Positions 46,658 to 55,429 of a DNA stretch of 64,000 nt are shown here, in pieces (the stretch's first letter is position 1; each line of letters opens with the position of its first letter). The notes under the pieces were generated by a model. That model had not been told where the DNA came from and made no database searches. It saw nothing but the letters and a program-made list of their open reading frames with translations. The DNA lies in contig NZ_MUBK01000026.1 of assembly GCF_002127545.1 (NCBI RefSeq), positions 1 to 64,000 on the forward strand, read 5' to 3'. This stretch comes from Xenorhabdus beddingii. GTDB taxonomy: Bacteria; Pseudomonadota; Gammaproteobacteria; Enterobacterales; Enterobacteriaceae. A program made the position numbers and the translations under genes.

Positions 46658-49600
46658 TTAATAATCCAGACTGTTTTCTAACATTTTTTCATTAAGATGC
46701 AGTTCAACTTCTGCCACGTTACGGCAACGCAGCAATTGCGGGAGCGAAAGCTCGATCGCAAATTCTTCATAGATCCGTGCTGAAATTGTTTTCAGATGCT
46801 GAGGACGCAGCCCCATACCGAGGAAGTCGCTGGCGTCATCGATGTGGCTAGCGCGCGATTGGCCGAGCACATCCAGATAGATATCCAACACCTTCTGTTT
46901 CATCGCTGTTTCTCGCTCAGGGAAAACATCGTGCGGAATAGTCGGTTGCTCAGGCACCGATTCCGTCAGCAGGCTGCGAGCTTTAGCGCGATCAGGCTTG
47001 CCATTTGGCGAGAGCGGTAATTCGGTGACCGGCAGGATCCGGGTTGGAATATGCGATGGAGGCAGACATTGGCAGGCATATTTGCGCAATTCTGCTCCTG
47101 ACAAAGCCTCCTTTTGTTGCGGCACATAAAGTACGCCGATGGAAGTCTCGCCGTGCATTTCCTCACCATAGTCCACCACAAGAACATGCTTCACCGACGG
47201 GTGACGAACCAGTTCATTCTCGATGTCCGGCAACGAAATACGTATTCCACGCACCTTGACATAACCGTTGACACGGCTATCAAAAACAATGATGCCATCA
47301 CGACGATAGTGCCCGTGATCACCCGTCCGGAACGCGCGGATCTCTTCTCCGTTCGTATCCTTGATGGTCACAAAATCGGTCTGGGTGAGGTGTCCGTTTT
47401 CCAGATAACCCAGTGCGACATTGACGCCTGCCGTATGAATAAGGCCAGTAACACCCACCGGACAATGGTCACCACGTCCGTTTAGCAGAAAATAGCGGTT
47501 AGCTGGTAACGGCCTTCCATAAGGGATCAGGCTAACATCGTCCTCCCCTATTTCGTGCCATATACTCCATATCGTCGTCTCTGTCGGTCCCCCCAACGAA
47601 ATCAATCTTACTGACGGCAGGAGTATACGCAGGCTGGCAATAACAGCAGGTTTAATGTAATCGCCACCCTGCGCAATCAGCCGCAGGCTTTTCAATTCAT
47701 TTCCCTGACGGCATGCGAGAAGCATTTCCAGAATCGCGGGCACAGAACACCATAATGTCACCTTGTGCTTGGCAACCAACTGATTCCAGCGTAGTGCATC
47801 CTTTTCTTCACCGATAGCGGGCAGAACCAGGGTCGCACCGGCAGTCAGGCAGCCAAAAACGTCGAAGACCGACATATCATGATGCAAAGGCGTGACCGAA
47901 ATGAAAACATCCCGATGCGTTACGGACCATTCGTCCAGAGTGCTGGTGATGACATTCGATGTTGATTTATTGGATAAAACAACGCATTTCGGCCTTCCGG
48001 TTGTCCCGGATGTGTAGAGGTAGTAGGCCGGCGCTTCACTTGATGAGAGAGCGTCAAGCGCAAGCGGGAGTTCCGCCAAAGGCTCGGCGGACAAGAGTTT
48101 TTCCGGCGTTTCTGCCGGATGTTCAATCCCTTCTCTTTTTGCCGTTACCACAAGGTCTGGATGGCAGTTTTCAAGGAGATAGTGCCGTCGCTCTGAGGGC
48201 GAATCTGCGTCTATCGGAACCCAGATTATCCCCGTCAACGCACAGGCCAGGGTCACCGCCGTGTGCTCAGGCCCACGGTGCAGACAGAGGGCAACAACAC
48301 TCCCCTTGGAAAGCCCTTTCTCCATGAAAGCGCCCATTATCCGACGCACATTACGTCCCAGTTCGGCGTAGCTGACATGCCTGTCGCCACTGATGAGTGC
48401 CGTTTTGGTGTTTTGGCTGTCGAAGATATTGGTGGCTATCCGGCTGAGAAATCGCCCGCAGTGAAAATCAGCTTCAAGACTGTTCAATCGACCGTGGTTC
48501 GTATCGATAATATCCTGCGCCGAAATTGCAAATACACCTGAAGCTGCGATGGACTGCATTGCCTTGCCGATAGCGTTTAAAATGTCCCGAACGAGCGCCG
48601 ATTCAATCGCCGCAGTGGCATAATCGATGTCAAAGACCAGCGCTTTGTCTGCATTGATCGAAAAACGAATATCCATCGCGACTTGTGGTGTCTGTGTCAG
48701 CCCACTGTGCAACTGCATACCACTGTCCTGACCTGATACCGGCCACGAAAGTCCGTTGGTCATCACCACAGGTAAAACCGGGCCAGCCCCCTGCTTTTCA
48801 ACCAGAAGCCGGGTAATGTCTATCCCTGAAAAGGCAAGATGTTCCAGCCCTTCCAGCACATCGTTCTGTAGGGTGTTGGCCCGCTCAGAAAGGTGGCCCT
48901 GTTCAGCATTCCAGTTGACCACAATAAAACTTGAACGATTGCACAAGACACCGGATGCTTGCGGCGCGACGGGAACGCCGATGAACAAACATCCCTCTTC
49001 GAACCAATGGGACATCACCTCAAGTACCAGCGCCATGAGGGTAGAATTCTTGAAAAGCATTTGTTTGGCACCGGCTTTCGACACGGCGCGATAATCTTCC
49101 CGTGCGATAATCAGGCTCTGCCGGGCATAAAGGGAAGTACCTATTTGTGCCAGTGGCTTTGTCCACGGAAATCGCAATGGACCGCTGATTGCCTCAAGTT
49201 TTGTTTTCCAATACGCTTCATCCACCTTGCGCCTTTCAGAGATATCTTCCCCCTCCAAGGGCGCATCCGTATCCGCCACAATGGATACTTTGCCCTCGAA
49301 AAGCTCTACCATCAGGGCGGCTATCGACCGTCCATCAAGGATCAGTGCGTCGAAACGAACAAACGCGATCAGATCATCCTCTTCCGGTTTATTCTCCGGC
49401 AAACGAAACAGTGTGATGTCCCACGGAGAGCGGTTCAAGTCGCAAAGCGCATGTGCAAATGCTTCACGCTGGTTTTCCACATGACGGAGTGCCTCTTCCC
49501 GTGACAGGGCGCTCAGATCGATTTGCTGTAAATTGATATCCGCTTCTGCACTGACATATTGGACGAGTCGCTTTGCATCTATCCGGGTGCGCAAACTTTC

Positions 49601-51115
49601 ATGACGCTGAACCATATCCATCAGGTGATTTCGCAGGTGTGTCAATTCCATGCGTCCGCGGTACTCGCGAAATTCTTGCATCGCAACGCCACCAAGCGGT
49701 AATTCTGCTCGCCGCCCAAGCAAATATGCCAGTTGCAGGGAGGTTAATGGTTTTTCCGTGTTGTTCTTCTGGTCGATTTTTACCGCAGGGTCAGGGGTTT
49801 TGATTCCGGCTATCTCGAAGCGTTGCGGATAGGTAGCGATTTCACGGACGAAATTGACAAAACTATCGAACATTGGCGTTATCCATTCTTCTGGCAGAAT
49901 ATCCAGACGAATGTCCCAGTTGATGAGAATACCCCCGTCGGCGGAAGCAACTTGTGCGTCGAGCGCAACTTGCGGACCTTGTGAGATCACCCAGTTCATG
50001 GAACCCAATGCGTGCCTGACACGATCTGAGAAAAGCTCTCCCCCCGGCATATCCAGTGCCGCAGTGAAGACGACCGGCGTCAATTGCGTCGCGCCATGAT
50101 GCCGGGAAAGATCGCGCATCAGATTCACCCCCGGATAAGCCGAATGGGCGAGCACATCTGTCAGTTGCCCGCCAAGCCGTTGACAAAGGTCAGCAGGGCT
50201 TTCTGCTTCATTGATATCCACGCCGAGGATGAGCACATTAGAGAAATCGCCGACGATCCTCTCCACGTCATTCACAAGGGGGGAACGCCAGAACATCGGC
50301 ACATTGAGCCGAAAGCATTTATCTCCGGTATGCCTTGCAAGAACAATAGAGAAAAGTCCCAGCATCAGGCTCGACATGGTTATTCCGTGTGTTCGGGCAA
50401 GTCTTTTCAACACCTGACGCTCGTCTGGCTGGAGCCAGGCCGCCAGCCGATGGCTGCGAACCTGATTGGGCAACGTTTTATTAATAGGTAACGTTTTATT
50501 AATAGGCAGCATAGGAGCAGGCGGAATGTGCGGAATACGTGAGCGCCACCAGATCCTGTCCCTTTCACGGGCCACTTTTAGGTAGGGATCGGTGCGCATC
50601 TGGTCGCACCAGTCGAAATAGGACGCGATAACCGGAGCCGGCTGATCCGGATTATCATAAAATCTCGCCAGATCCTCCATTAATACCCTGAAACTTGAAG
50701 GATCGATGGCTATCATATCCGTATCAACATGCAGACGAAACTTTCCGCCATCTCGCAGACTGAGCGAGAAACGGGATGCCTGACCAGAAGAAAGATCAAG
50801 TTTCTGATGAGTCCACTCCTCGCGTTTAACAAGAAGTAACCTTGCCGCTTCCTGTTCTGGTAATCCCCTAAAATCCTCAATCTCCAGCAACAACGACCCA
50901 CTGGATGGAATCACAGACTGAAGCCCTTCTGCGTTGACACAGAGTCTTAGCATGGGGTGCAGAGCACAAACACGTTCCAGAGCCTGTTTAAATCGCTCTA
51001 CCTCAATGTCATCGCCGTCGAACTCAGCATAAAGATGCGCGGCAACGCCCCCCAAATCAGTCTGAACGTTACGCCCGACCCAACAGGCTGCCTGCATTGA
51101 TGTTAATTCTCTCAT
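46658..51115 (-). CDS. NRPS with Cy-Cy-A-T layout; T domain lacks the carrier serine
   Basis: In 1485 residues the order is heterocyclisation domain 1 (about 1-430, DxxxxDxxS at 133-141), heterocyclisation domain 2 (about 450-880, DALILDGRS near 610), adenylation domain (about 915-1395, [11 protein letters not shown] and the [11 protein letters not shown] core), and a terminal carrier domain (about 1405-1475). In the carrier domain the usual GGxS serine is replaced: [11 protein letters not shown] has Leu at about 1436. The specificity residues read by hand are D-M-F-C-A-G-L-I-W-K, closest to Cys codes. Tandem Cy domains fit ring formation from DHB plus Cys (thiazoline), or Thr/Ser (oxazoline). 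An 18-base tandem duplication at 50472-50507 encodes a doubled LPINKT. It combines the features of AngN and AngR. Confidence 0.9.
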   Translation of the reverse strand: MRELTSMQAACWVGRNVQTDLGGVAAHLYAEFDGDDIEVERFKQALERVCALHPMLRLCVNAEGLQSVIPSSGSLLLEIEDFRGLPEQEAARLLLVKREEWTHQKLDLSSGQASRFSLSLRDGGKFRLHVDTDMIAIDPSSFRVLMEDLARFYDNPDQPAPVIASYFDWCDQMRTDPYLKVARERDRIWWRSRIPHIPPAPMLPINKTLPINKTLPNQVRSHRLAAWLQPDERQVLKRLARTHGITMSSLMLGLFSIVLARHTGDKCFRLNVPMFWRSPLVNDVERIVGDFSNVLILGVDINEAESPADLCQRLGGQLTDVLAHSAYPGVNLMRDLSRHHGATQLTPVVFTAALDMPGGELFSDRVRHALGSMNWVISQGPQVALDAQVASADGGILINWDIRLDILPEEWITPMFDSFVNFVREIATYPQRFEIAGIKTPDPAVKIDQKNNTEKPLTSLQLAYLLGRRAELPLGGVAMQEFREYRGRMELTHLRNHLMDMVQRHESLRTRIDAKRLVQYVSAEADINLQQIDLSALSREEALRHVENQREAFAHALCDLNRSPWDITLFRLPENKPEEDDLIAFVRFDALILDGRSIAALMVELFEGKVSIVADTDAPLEGEDISERRKVDEAYWKTKLEAISGPLRFPWTKPLAQIGTSLYARQSLIIAREDYRAVSKAGAKQMLFKNSTLMALVLEVMSHWFEEGCLFIGVPVAPQASGVLCNRSSFIVVNWNAEQGHLSERANTLQNDVLEGLEHLAFSGIDITRLLVEKQGAGPVLPVVMTNGLSWPVSGQDSGMQLHSGLTQTPQVAMDIRFSINADKALVFDIDYATAAIESALVRDILNAIGKAMQSIAASGVFAISAQDIIDTNHGRLNSLEADFHCGRFLSRIATNIFDSQNTKTALISGDRHVSYAELGRNVRRIMGAFMEKGLSKGSVVALCLHRGPEHTAVTLACALTGIIWVPIDADSPSERRHYLLENCHPDLVVTAKREGIEHPAETPEKLLSAEPLAELPLALDALSSSEAPAYYLYTSGTTGRPKCVVLSNKSTSNVITSTLDEWSVTHRDVFISVTPLHHDMSVFDVFGCLTAGATLVLPAIGEEKDALRWNQLVAKHKVTLWCSVPAILEMLLACRQGNELKSLRLIAQGGDYIKPAVIASLRILLPSVRLISLGGPTETTIWSIWHEIGEDDVSLIPYGRPLPANRYFLLNGRGDHCPVGVTGLIHTAGVNVALGYLENGHLTQTDFVTIKDTNGEEIRAFRTGDHGHYRRDGIIVFDSRVNGYVKVRGIRISLPDIENELVRHPSVKHVLVVDYGEEMHGETSIGVLYVPQQKEALSGAELRKYACQCLPPSHIPTRILPVTELPLSPNGKPDRAKARSLLTESVPEQPTIPHDVFPERETAMKQKVLDIYLDVLGQSRASHIDDASDFLGMGLRPQHLKTISARIYEEFAIELSLPQLLRCRNVAEVELHLNEKMLENSLDY
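50472..50507. repeat. 18-base tandem duplication inside the NRPS gene
   Basis: AACGTTTTATTAATAGG occurs at 50472-50488 and again at 50490-50506 with an 18-base period. It keeps the reading frame and doubles LPINKT at residues 203-214 of the first Cy domain. Confidence 0.85.
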
Positions 51116-51137
51116 AGTTTATTCACGTAGTTGAAAA

Positions 51138-51192
51138 ATCCTGATGAATAGAAACAAGTATAAAAATAGGAGCAAGTATAAAAATAAGTTGA
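51138..51192. repeat. Imperfect tandem repeat between binding-protein and NRPS genes
   Basis: AACAAGTATAAAAATAGG and AGCAAGTATAAAAATAAG lie back to back at about 51150-51186, in the 108-base gap between the two genes. On the minus strand this gives repeated TATTTTTATACTTG. The role is unknown; it could affect spacing or stability of the operon mRNA. Confidence 0.6.
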
Positions 51193-51223
51193 ATTCATAC
51201 CGTCTCTGGCGGACGAGATCATT

Positions 51224-52183
51224 TTATTGCTTTGTCTTAACCCATTCTCCCATGGCTCGGAGAGTATGTTCCGCACTGGCAAACGTGGGGGTAAAAACTT
51301 CGCCTGCATTCAGAAAAACCACCCGTTTTTCGCGCGCGGGTTTTATGTAATGAACCCATCCAGGCACAATCCGATCAAGGGCGGAGCGAATAGCCTTCTC
51401 ATCGTGCTCCTTGCTGCCCCAACTGTTGAGTACGACCAGAATGTCCGGATTGAGTTCGCCTAATTTGTCGGCACTCAACTGTAAAAGCAGTTGAGATGAG
51501 GTGACAGAAGGATCGCCTTGTGCCGAGAGACTCAGGCGGGTGAACCCAAGATCTTCCAATGCTTGAGTGAAACCGGTTGCTTCGCCGACGACATTGATCT
51601 GATCTGTGACAAGGATTGGCAGGTAGGTCTTATTAGTCGGATTTTCCGGAAAAAGGGCGCGCGTTGCCGCCACACGTTGTAAATAGATATCCCGCCGTTT
51701 TTGAAAGTCCTGCTCACGTCCGGTCAGTCTGGCCAGATTTTCTTCGATATTGAAATTATGGAATTTCCCAGCAAGGAAATTTTGCAGATAGACAGGAGCG
51801 ACCGTTGAAAGCTGTTTTACTTTGTCGATATCGAATTCTGTTCCAATAATGAGGTCGGGTTTCAGCGCGTAAAGTTTTTCCAGGTCGATTTCCCGGCCAG
51901 TACTGATGCCTTGTGGTTTTGTGTATCCTTTACCGAGCACAATATCGATGAAATCGGCACCAAGCTGATAGGTGCCATCTTCCGAACGGCCATAACTGCC
52001 GACCGGTTGAACGCCCAGCTCCATTAGGGGCAGACCGATAGCTGGCTCGCTCATCACCACAATACGTTGTGGCTCCTCAGGAATAACGACTTCCCGTCCC
52101 ATCGTATCCGTGACCTGCCGCGTTGCGGCAAAGACCGATGTCCCCATCAAGCACAGTAATATGACAGTAATAGCAGATCGCAT
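51224..52183 (-). CDS. Periplasmic ferric siderophore-binding protein
   Basis: The 319-residue protein has a signal peptide (MRSAITVILLCLMGTSVFA, cleavage near residue 19) without a lipobox. It shows the class III (BtuF/FepB-like) binding-protein pattern: TRQVTDTMGREVVIPEEPQRIVV, then KPDLIIGTEFD near 109, NVVGEATGFTQALEDLGF near 195 and LNPDILVVLNSWG near 246. It would hand the ferric siderophore from the TonB receptor to the FecCD permeases, like FatB or BauB. It lies between the two NRPS genes in the same operon. Confidence 0.92.
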   Translation of the reverse strand: MRSAITVILLCLMGTSVFAATRQVTDTMGREVVIPEEPQRIVVMSEPAIGLPLMELGVQPVGSYGRSEDGTYQLGADFIDIVLGKGYTKPQGISTGREIDLEKLYALKPDLIIGTEFDIDKVKQLSTVAPVYLQNFLAGKFHNFNIEENLARLTGREQDFQKRRDIYLQRVAATRALFPENPTNKTYLPILVTDQINVVGEATGFTQALEDLGFTRLSLSAQGDPSVTSSQLLLQLSADKLGELNPDILVVLNSWGSKEHDEKAIRSALDRIVPGWVHYIKPAREKRVVFLNAGEVFTPTFASAEHTLRAMGEWVKTKQ

Positions 52184-52296
52184 AACGTTTTCTCTTTCAG
52201 TTCTCTTTCAGAGCGGAGTAGGATTATAGGGCTCGGTCAGGCAACAAACCGCCCCTGACCGCGCCCATAATGGTTAGTTCATCATCCCTATAAACA

Positions 52297-55146
52297 TCAC
52301 ACAGGAACTTGAGCAAGGGGGAGGCTTGAGACCTCAGGCGTTGTGAAGAATGCGAAAACTTTATCTATTGTTTCACGGATGCGTTGGACGTGTTCTTCAG
52401 GATAACGATCCGCTCGGTAAGTGATCACCAGCCGCATTATTCTTTCTCCATCAATGACATCTTCCATGATCTCGAATTGAAGACCGAACATGGATTCTTT
52501 TTTATCGGGATCGATTTGCCGGTAGCGTATATCGTTGCCAGACGAGGTTTTAAGAGCACCATTCAGCGCATTATTGGCATGAATCTGAATATAAACGTCG
52601 AAGATTAGGCCATCCTCAGGTGTCATCCCCAACGATTGTTGAATAAGATCGAGCGGTACATCCGCATACGGCATTGAATTATTAATCGTGTCTCTGGTGT
52701 CTTCGATCAATGCACCGACGGGTTTCTCTGGATAGAACTGCAGCCGATGAGCAACCATGGTGGTAAAATAACCTACTGTTTCATAGGTATCGGGATCGGT
52801 ACGACCCGACGCAGAGGTGCCGATCACAATATCTTTCAGATTGCCAAGTTTGTGCAACGAAAGCGCGATTGCAGCGTAGACGACACTGAACAGGGAAGCA
52901 TTATTTTGCCGAGCAAGGGAATAAAGACGATGAGTGATTTCAGCTTTAGGTTTGTACTCGATCCAGCCGGCTTCTGACGAACTTTCATGCGCTGCGATAG
53001 TCTTCCGGTTGTCAGATAAAGCGAGTTCTAACCCGCGTGTTGCATCACGCAACATGTTCGTCCAGTAATCGAGATGCTTTTGATTAAAGCCGTCTGCCTG
53101 CTGTTGCAGAGCAAACTTATGGAATGACAATGCGGGTTTTTTCCAGACAGGAGCCATACCTGTAGAACGCGCTAAATAAGCCTGGGCAAGTTCCGCCATC
53201 AGGACGTTCAACGACCATTCATCAATAACCATATGATGAACGAGGAATGACAATATTTGACGTCCGGTTTCTGGATTGCGGATCAGCCGTATTCTGACCG
53301 GCAATTCGCAGGAAAGATCGAACTTATAAGCCGCTTCGTCATCAAGACGTACACCTTTGCTTTCATGACTGCGCCAGAACCACTTATCATTAGTCACGTC
53401 CGACATGGCGACAATCTGCTGACAGGCTTCACCATTTTGAACATGGAATAAAGTGCGCAGACTGGAATGACGCTCGATAAGATCAGAAAAAGCCTGCTCA
53501 AGGAGCGTTTCATCAACCTCATCAAGAAAATCCAGCGCGAATGGCAGGTTAAAGATGGTGCCAAATTCATAAGCGTTATAGGCATTCCAAAGAGAGGCTT
53601 GTGCGAGCGCCAAGGGCGCCGTCAAACGATCGTTTTGCGTCTGCGCCGAAGGTTCCGCGTCCTTGTTCCGATTTGTTATCACTGCCCGCGATGCCAAGGC
53701 GGAAGCTGATGGGTGGCTGAAGAAATCACCGAAATGCACTTCCAGCCCGTGCGTGCCAAGCAGTTTACCGATAATGCGCGTTGCCAGCAGAGAATGGCCG
53801 CCACAGTCAAAAAAATCATCATCCAGTGTCATATCTGTAACGGCCAAAGCTTCACGGAATTCTGACAATATGATCGCGGCTATTTCATCAGTACCAACAG
53901 AGATCTCCTTTTCGGGAACGTTGTGAGCAGAATGCACAGCAGTGCCAGACACCGAGTTCGCGACTAAACCCGCAATGGCATCTTCCCCACTTTTAAGAAA
54001 TGACACAAAACGATTTAGCAGGAACTCGCCGGCATGACCGGAAATCGCCTGACCGGTGGTTAATATAAGGCTAATTTCTTCTGTACCGTCGCACTCTATT
54101 GCCAGTTCAAAATCGGGCCGCATTTCATAGGTTGGCAACAGGATGGGCTGACTGAGTAAGCTCTGCTGTTCAACCAGACCATTCGGGCGAGATAGCAACC
54201 GAACATATATCCAGGACTCATCACTCCCTGTTACGGGAGCACCGGAGAGAAGATGGTCTTCGTCTGGTTGCGCCTGAAGCCTATCCATGACGGATTTGAT
54301 GATCGCTGTTTCCGCCATGCCACACTCGATAATCATGCGGCGGAAACCGTCCGACTGTAACAGACAAAGTGCGATCTTTTCTTGGCCACCGAGCAGGCCA
54401 ATGAACTGGGCGAATCGGGCTGAAATCATAGCCGACACACCATGGGGCAGTCTGTCACGAAGAAGGGACGTTTTCAGTTGATTAATTTTAAGTCCTGTTT
54501 TCCAACGCAGTGCGAGCCGGGCTTTACTCAGGTCGGCGGTGACATCAAAACAGGAGTGAATGAGGGTGTCCTCACTATTGCAACAGCGCAGCCAGGATAT
54601 GAGAGAAGCCGCCTTTCCGTCGAAAGGAAGTAAGGAGGCGCGTTTCAGGGATGGGGGCTCTACCCGGTGACCGGCATAAGCGCGGATCAGTATTTCGAGT
54701 ATCTCATTTGCATGACACGTTTGTGCCAATATCTCGTGCAGAATAAGAGATAAAACAACTTCATTATTTTTTTGTATTATCAATATCTTAAAGGGTGGAT
54801 GCTGCTCAGGAACCCAAGCAGATGCTTGCACAGCCAGCATCTGCTTGATCATGTCTGTATGTGAGCTGGCGTGGAAAAACTCAAGGCATGCCTGCCAGCC
54901 CATGACTCGGGTTTTATGCAACTCACCGTCATCATTTAACTCATAGCGTACGTTCAGATCCGGTATTGCCTCAATCACAGACTGAATAGCATGGACCATC
55001 ATTGAAAGATTAACATTGTCATGAAGCCGCCAGGCTGAGAGCTGCTTGAGAATTCGGCCAGGGTTCTGTTGCTGTAGTAGCCAGATATGTTCTTCATAAC
55101 GGGATACGGATAGGTGCGATAACTTTCCTGAATCAACATTCAACAT
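52297..55146 (-). CDS. NRPS with degenerate C, PCP and terminal C domain (AngM/BasB-like)
   Basis: The 949-residue protein has three parts. Residues 1-400 resemble a condensation-type fold, but the HHxxxDG site is lost (ILHEILAQ near 135). Residues 415-490 are an intact carrier domain with the phosphopantetheine serine at 452 (FFDCGGHSLLAT). Residues 505-940 form a condensation domain with a complete HHMVIDEWS motif at 637-645. PCP followed by a C domain matches AngM/BasB, where the last C domain releases the chain onto N-hydroxyhistamine by amide formation. It is the first gene of the operon, divergent from the TonB receptor, and probably supplies the only working aminoacyl carrier. Confidence 0.9.
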   Translation of the reverse strand: MLNVDSGKLSHLSVSRYEEHIWLLQQQNPGRILKQLSAWRLHDNVNLSMMVHAIQSVIEAIPDLNVRYELNDDGELHKTRVMGWQACLEFFHASSHTDMIKQMLAVQASAWVPEQHPPFKILIIQKNNEVVLSLILHEILAQTCHANEILEILIRAYAGHRVEPPSLKRASLLPFDGKAASLISWLRCCNSEDTLIHSCFDVTADLSKARLALRWKTGLKINQLKTSLLRDRLPHGVSAMISARFAQFIGLLGGQEKIALCLLQSDGFRRMIIECGMAETAIIKSVMDRLQAQPDEDHLLSGAPVTGSDESWIYVRLLSRPNGLVEQQSLLSQPILLPTYEMRPDFELAIECDGTEEISLILTTGQAISGHAGEFLLNRFVSFLKSGEDAIAGLVANSVSGTAVHSAHNVPEKEISVGTDEIAAIILSEFREALAVTDMTLDDDFFDCGGHSLLATRIIGKLLGTHGLEVHFGDFFSHPSASALASRAVITNRNKDAEPSAQTQNDRLTAPLALAQASLWNAYNAYEFGTIFNLPFALDFLDEVDETLLEQAFSDLIERHSSLRTLFHVQNGEACQQIVAMSDVTNDKWFWRSHESKGVRLDDEAAYKFDLSCELPVRIRLIRNPETGRQILSFLVHHMVIDEWSLNVLMAELAQAYLARSTGMAPVWKKPALSFHKFALQQQADGFNQKHLDYWTNMLRDATRGLELALSDNRKTIAAHESSSEAGWIEYKPKAEITHRLYSLARQNNASLFSVVYAAIALSLHKLGNLKDIVIGTSASGRTDPDTYETVGYFTTMVAHRLQFYPEKPVGALIEDTRDTINNSMPYADVPLDLIQQSLGMTPEDGLIFDVYIQIHANNALNGALKTSSGNDIRYRQIDPDKKESMFGLQFEIMEDVIDGERIMRLVITYRADRYPEEHVQRIRETIDKVFAFFTTPEVSSLPLAQVPV

Positions 55147-55191
55147 GGATTTTCTCGTTTTATCAAACTGAACAGTCGTTTTTTACCTTTC

Positions 55192-55222
55192 ATCAATGCA
55201 TATAAATACATCAATGCATTAA
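55192..55222. repeat. Direct repeat in the divergent promoter region
   Basis: ATCAATGCAT occurs twice, at about 55192-55201 and 55210-55219, with an 18-base period. It lies 46-73 bases upstream of the NRPS start and may be a regulatory duplication. Confidence 0.5.
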
Positions 55223-55308
55223 TACGAGCCAATATCCATTAAATGCCACATAGGAGGACTAATGCTGCCTGCAAAATGTACGTTGCAGTGGCTGCCGTAT
55301 TTGAAGCG

Positions 55309-55341
55309 GACTGACAAATATGCAATTGACAAATATGGAAG
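55309..55341. repeat. Tandem TGACAAATATG repeat in the divergent promoter region
   Basis: CTGACAAATATGCAAT is followed at once by TGACAAATATGGAAG. The TTGACA at the junction resembles a -35 box directed toward the TonB receptor, so the duplication may bear on promoter strength. Confidence 0.5.
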
Positions 55342-55371
55342 TTAACATATTATTGGCAGTCTGTGAACATT

Positions 55372-55402
55372 AATGCTAATGATAATGATAATGATATCTA
55401 TT
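55372..55402. promoter_or_regulatory. Fur-box array upstream of the TonB receptor
   Basis: Overlapping hexamers AATGCTAATGATAATGATAATGATATC contain GATAAT-GATAAT-GATATC, a strong match to Fur-binding arrays. It lies 28-58 bases before the chosen receptor start at 55430 and between the two divergent transcription units, so iron repression of both is likely. Confidence 0.75.
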
Positions 55403-55429
55403 AAGAAAGTCGCTCCGGTTGGTACAAAG

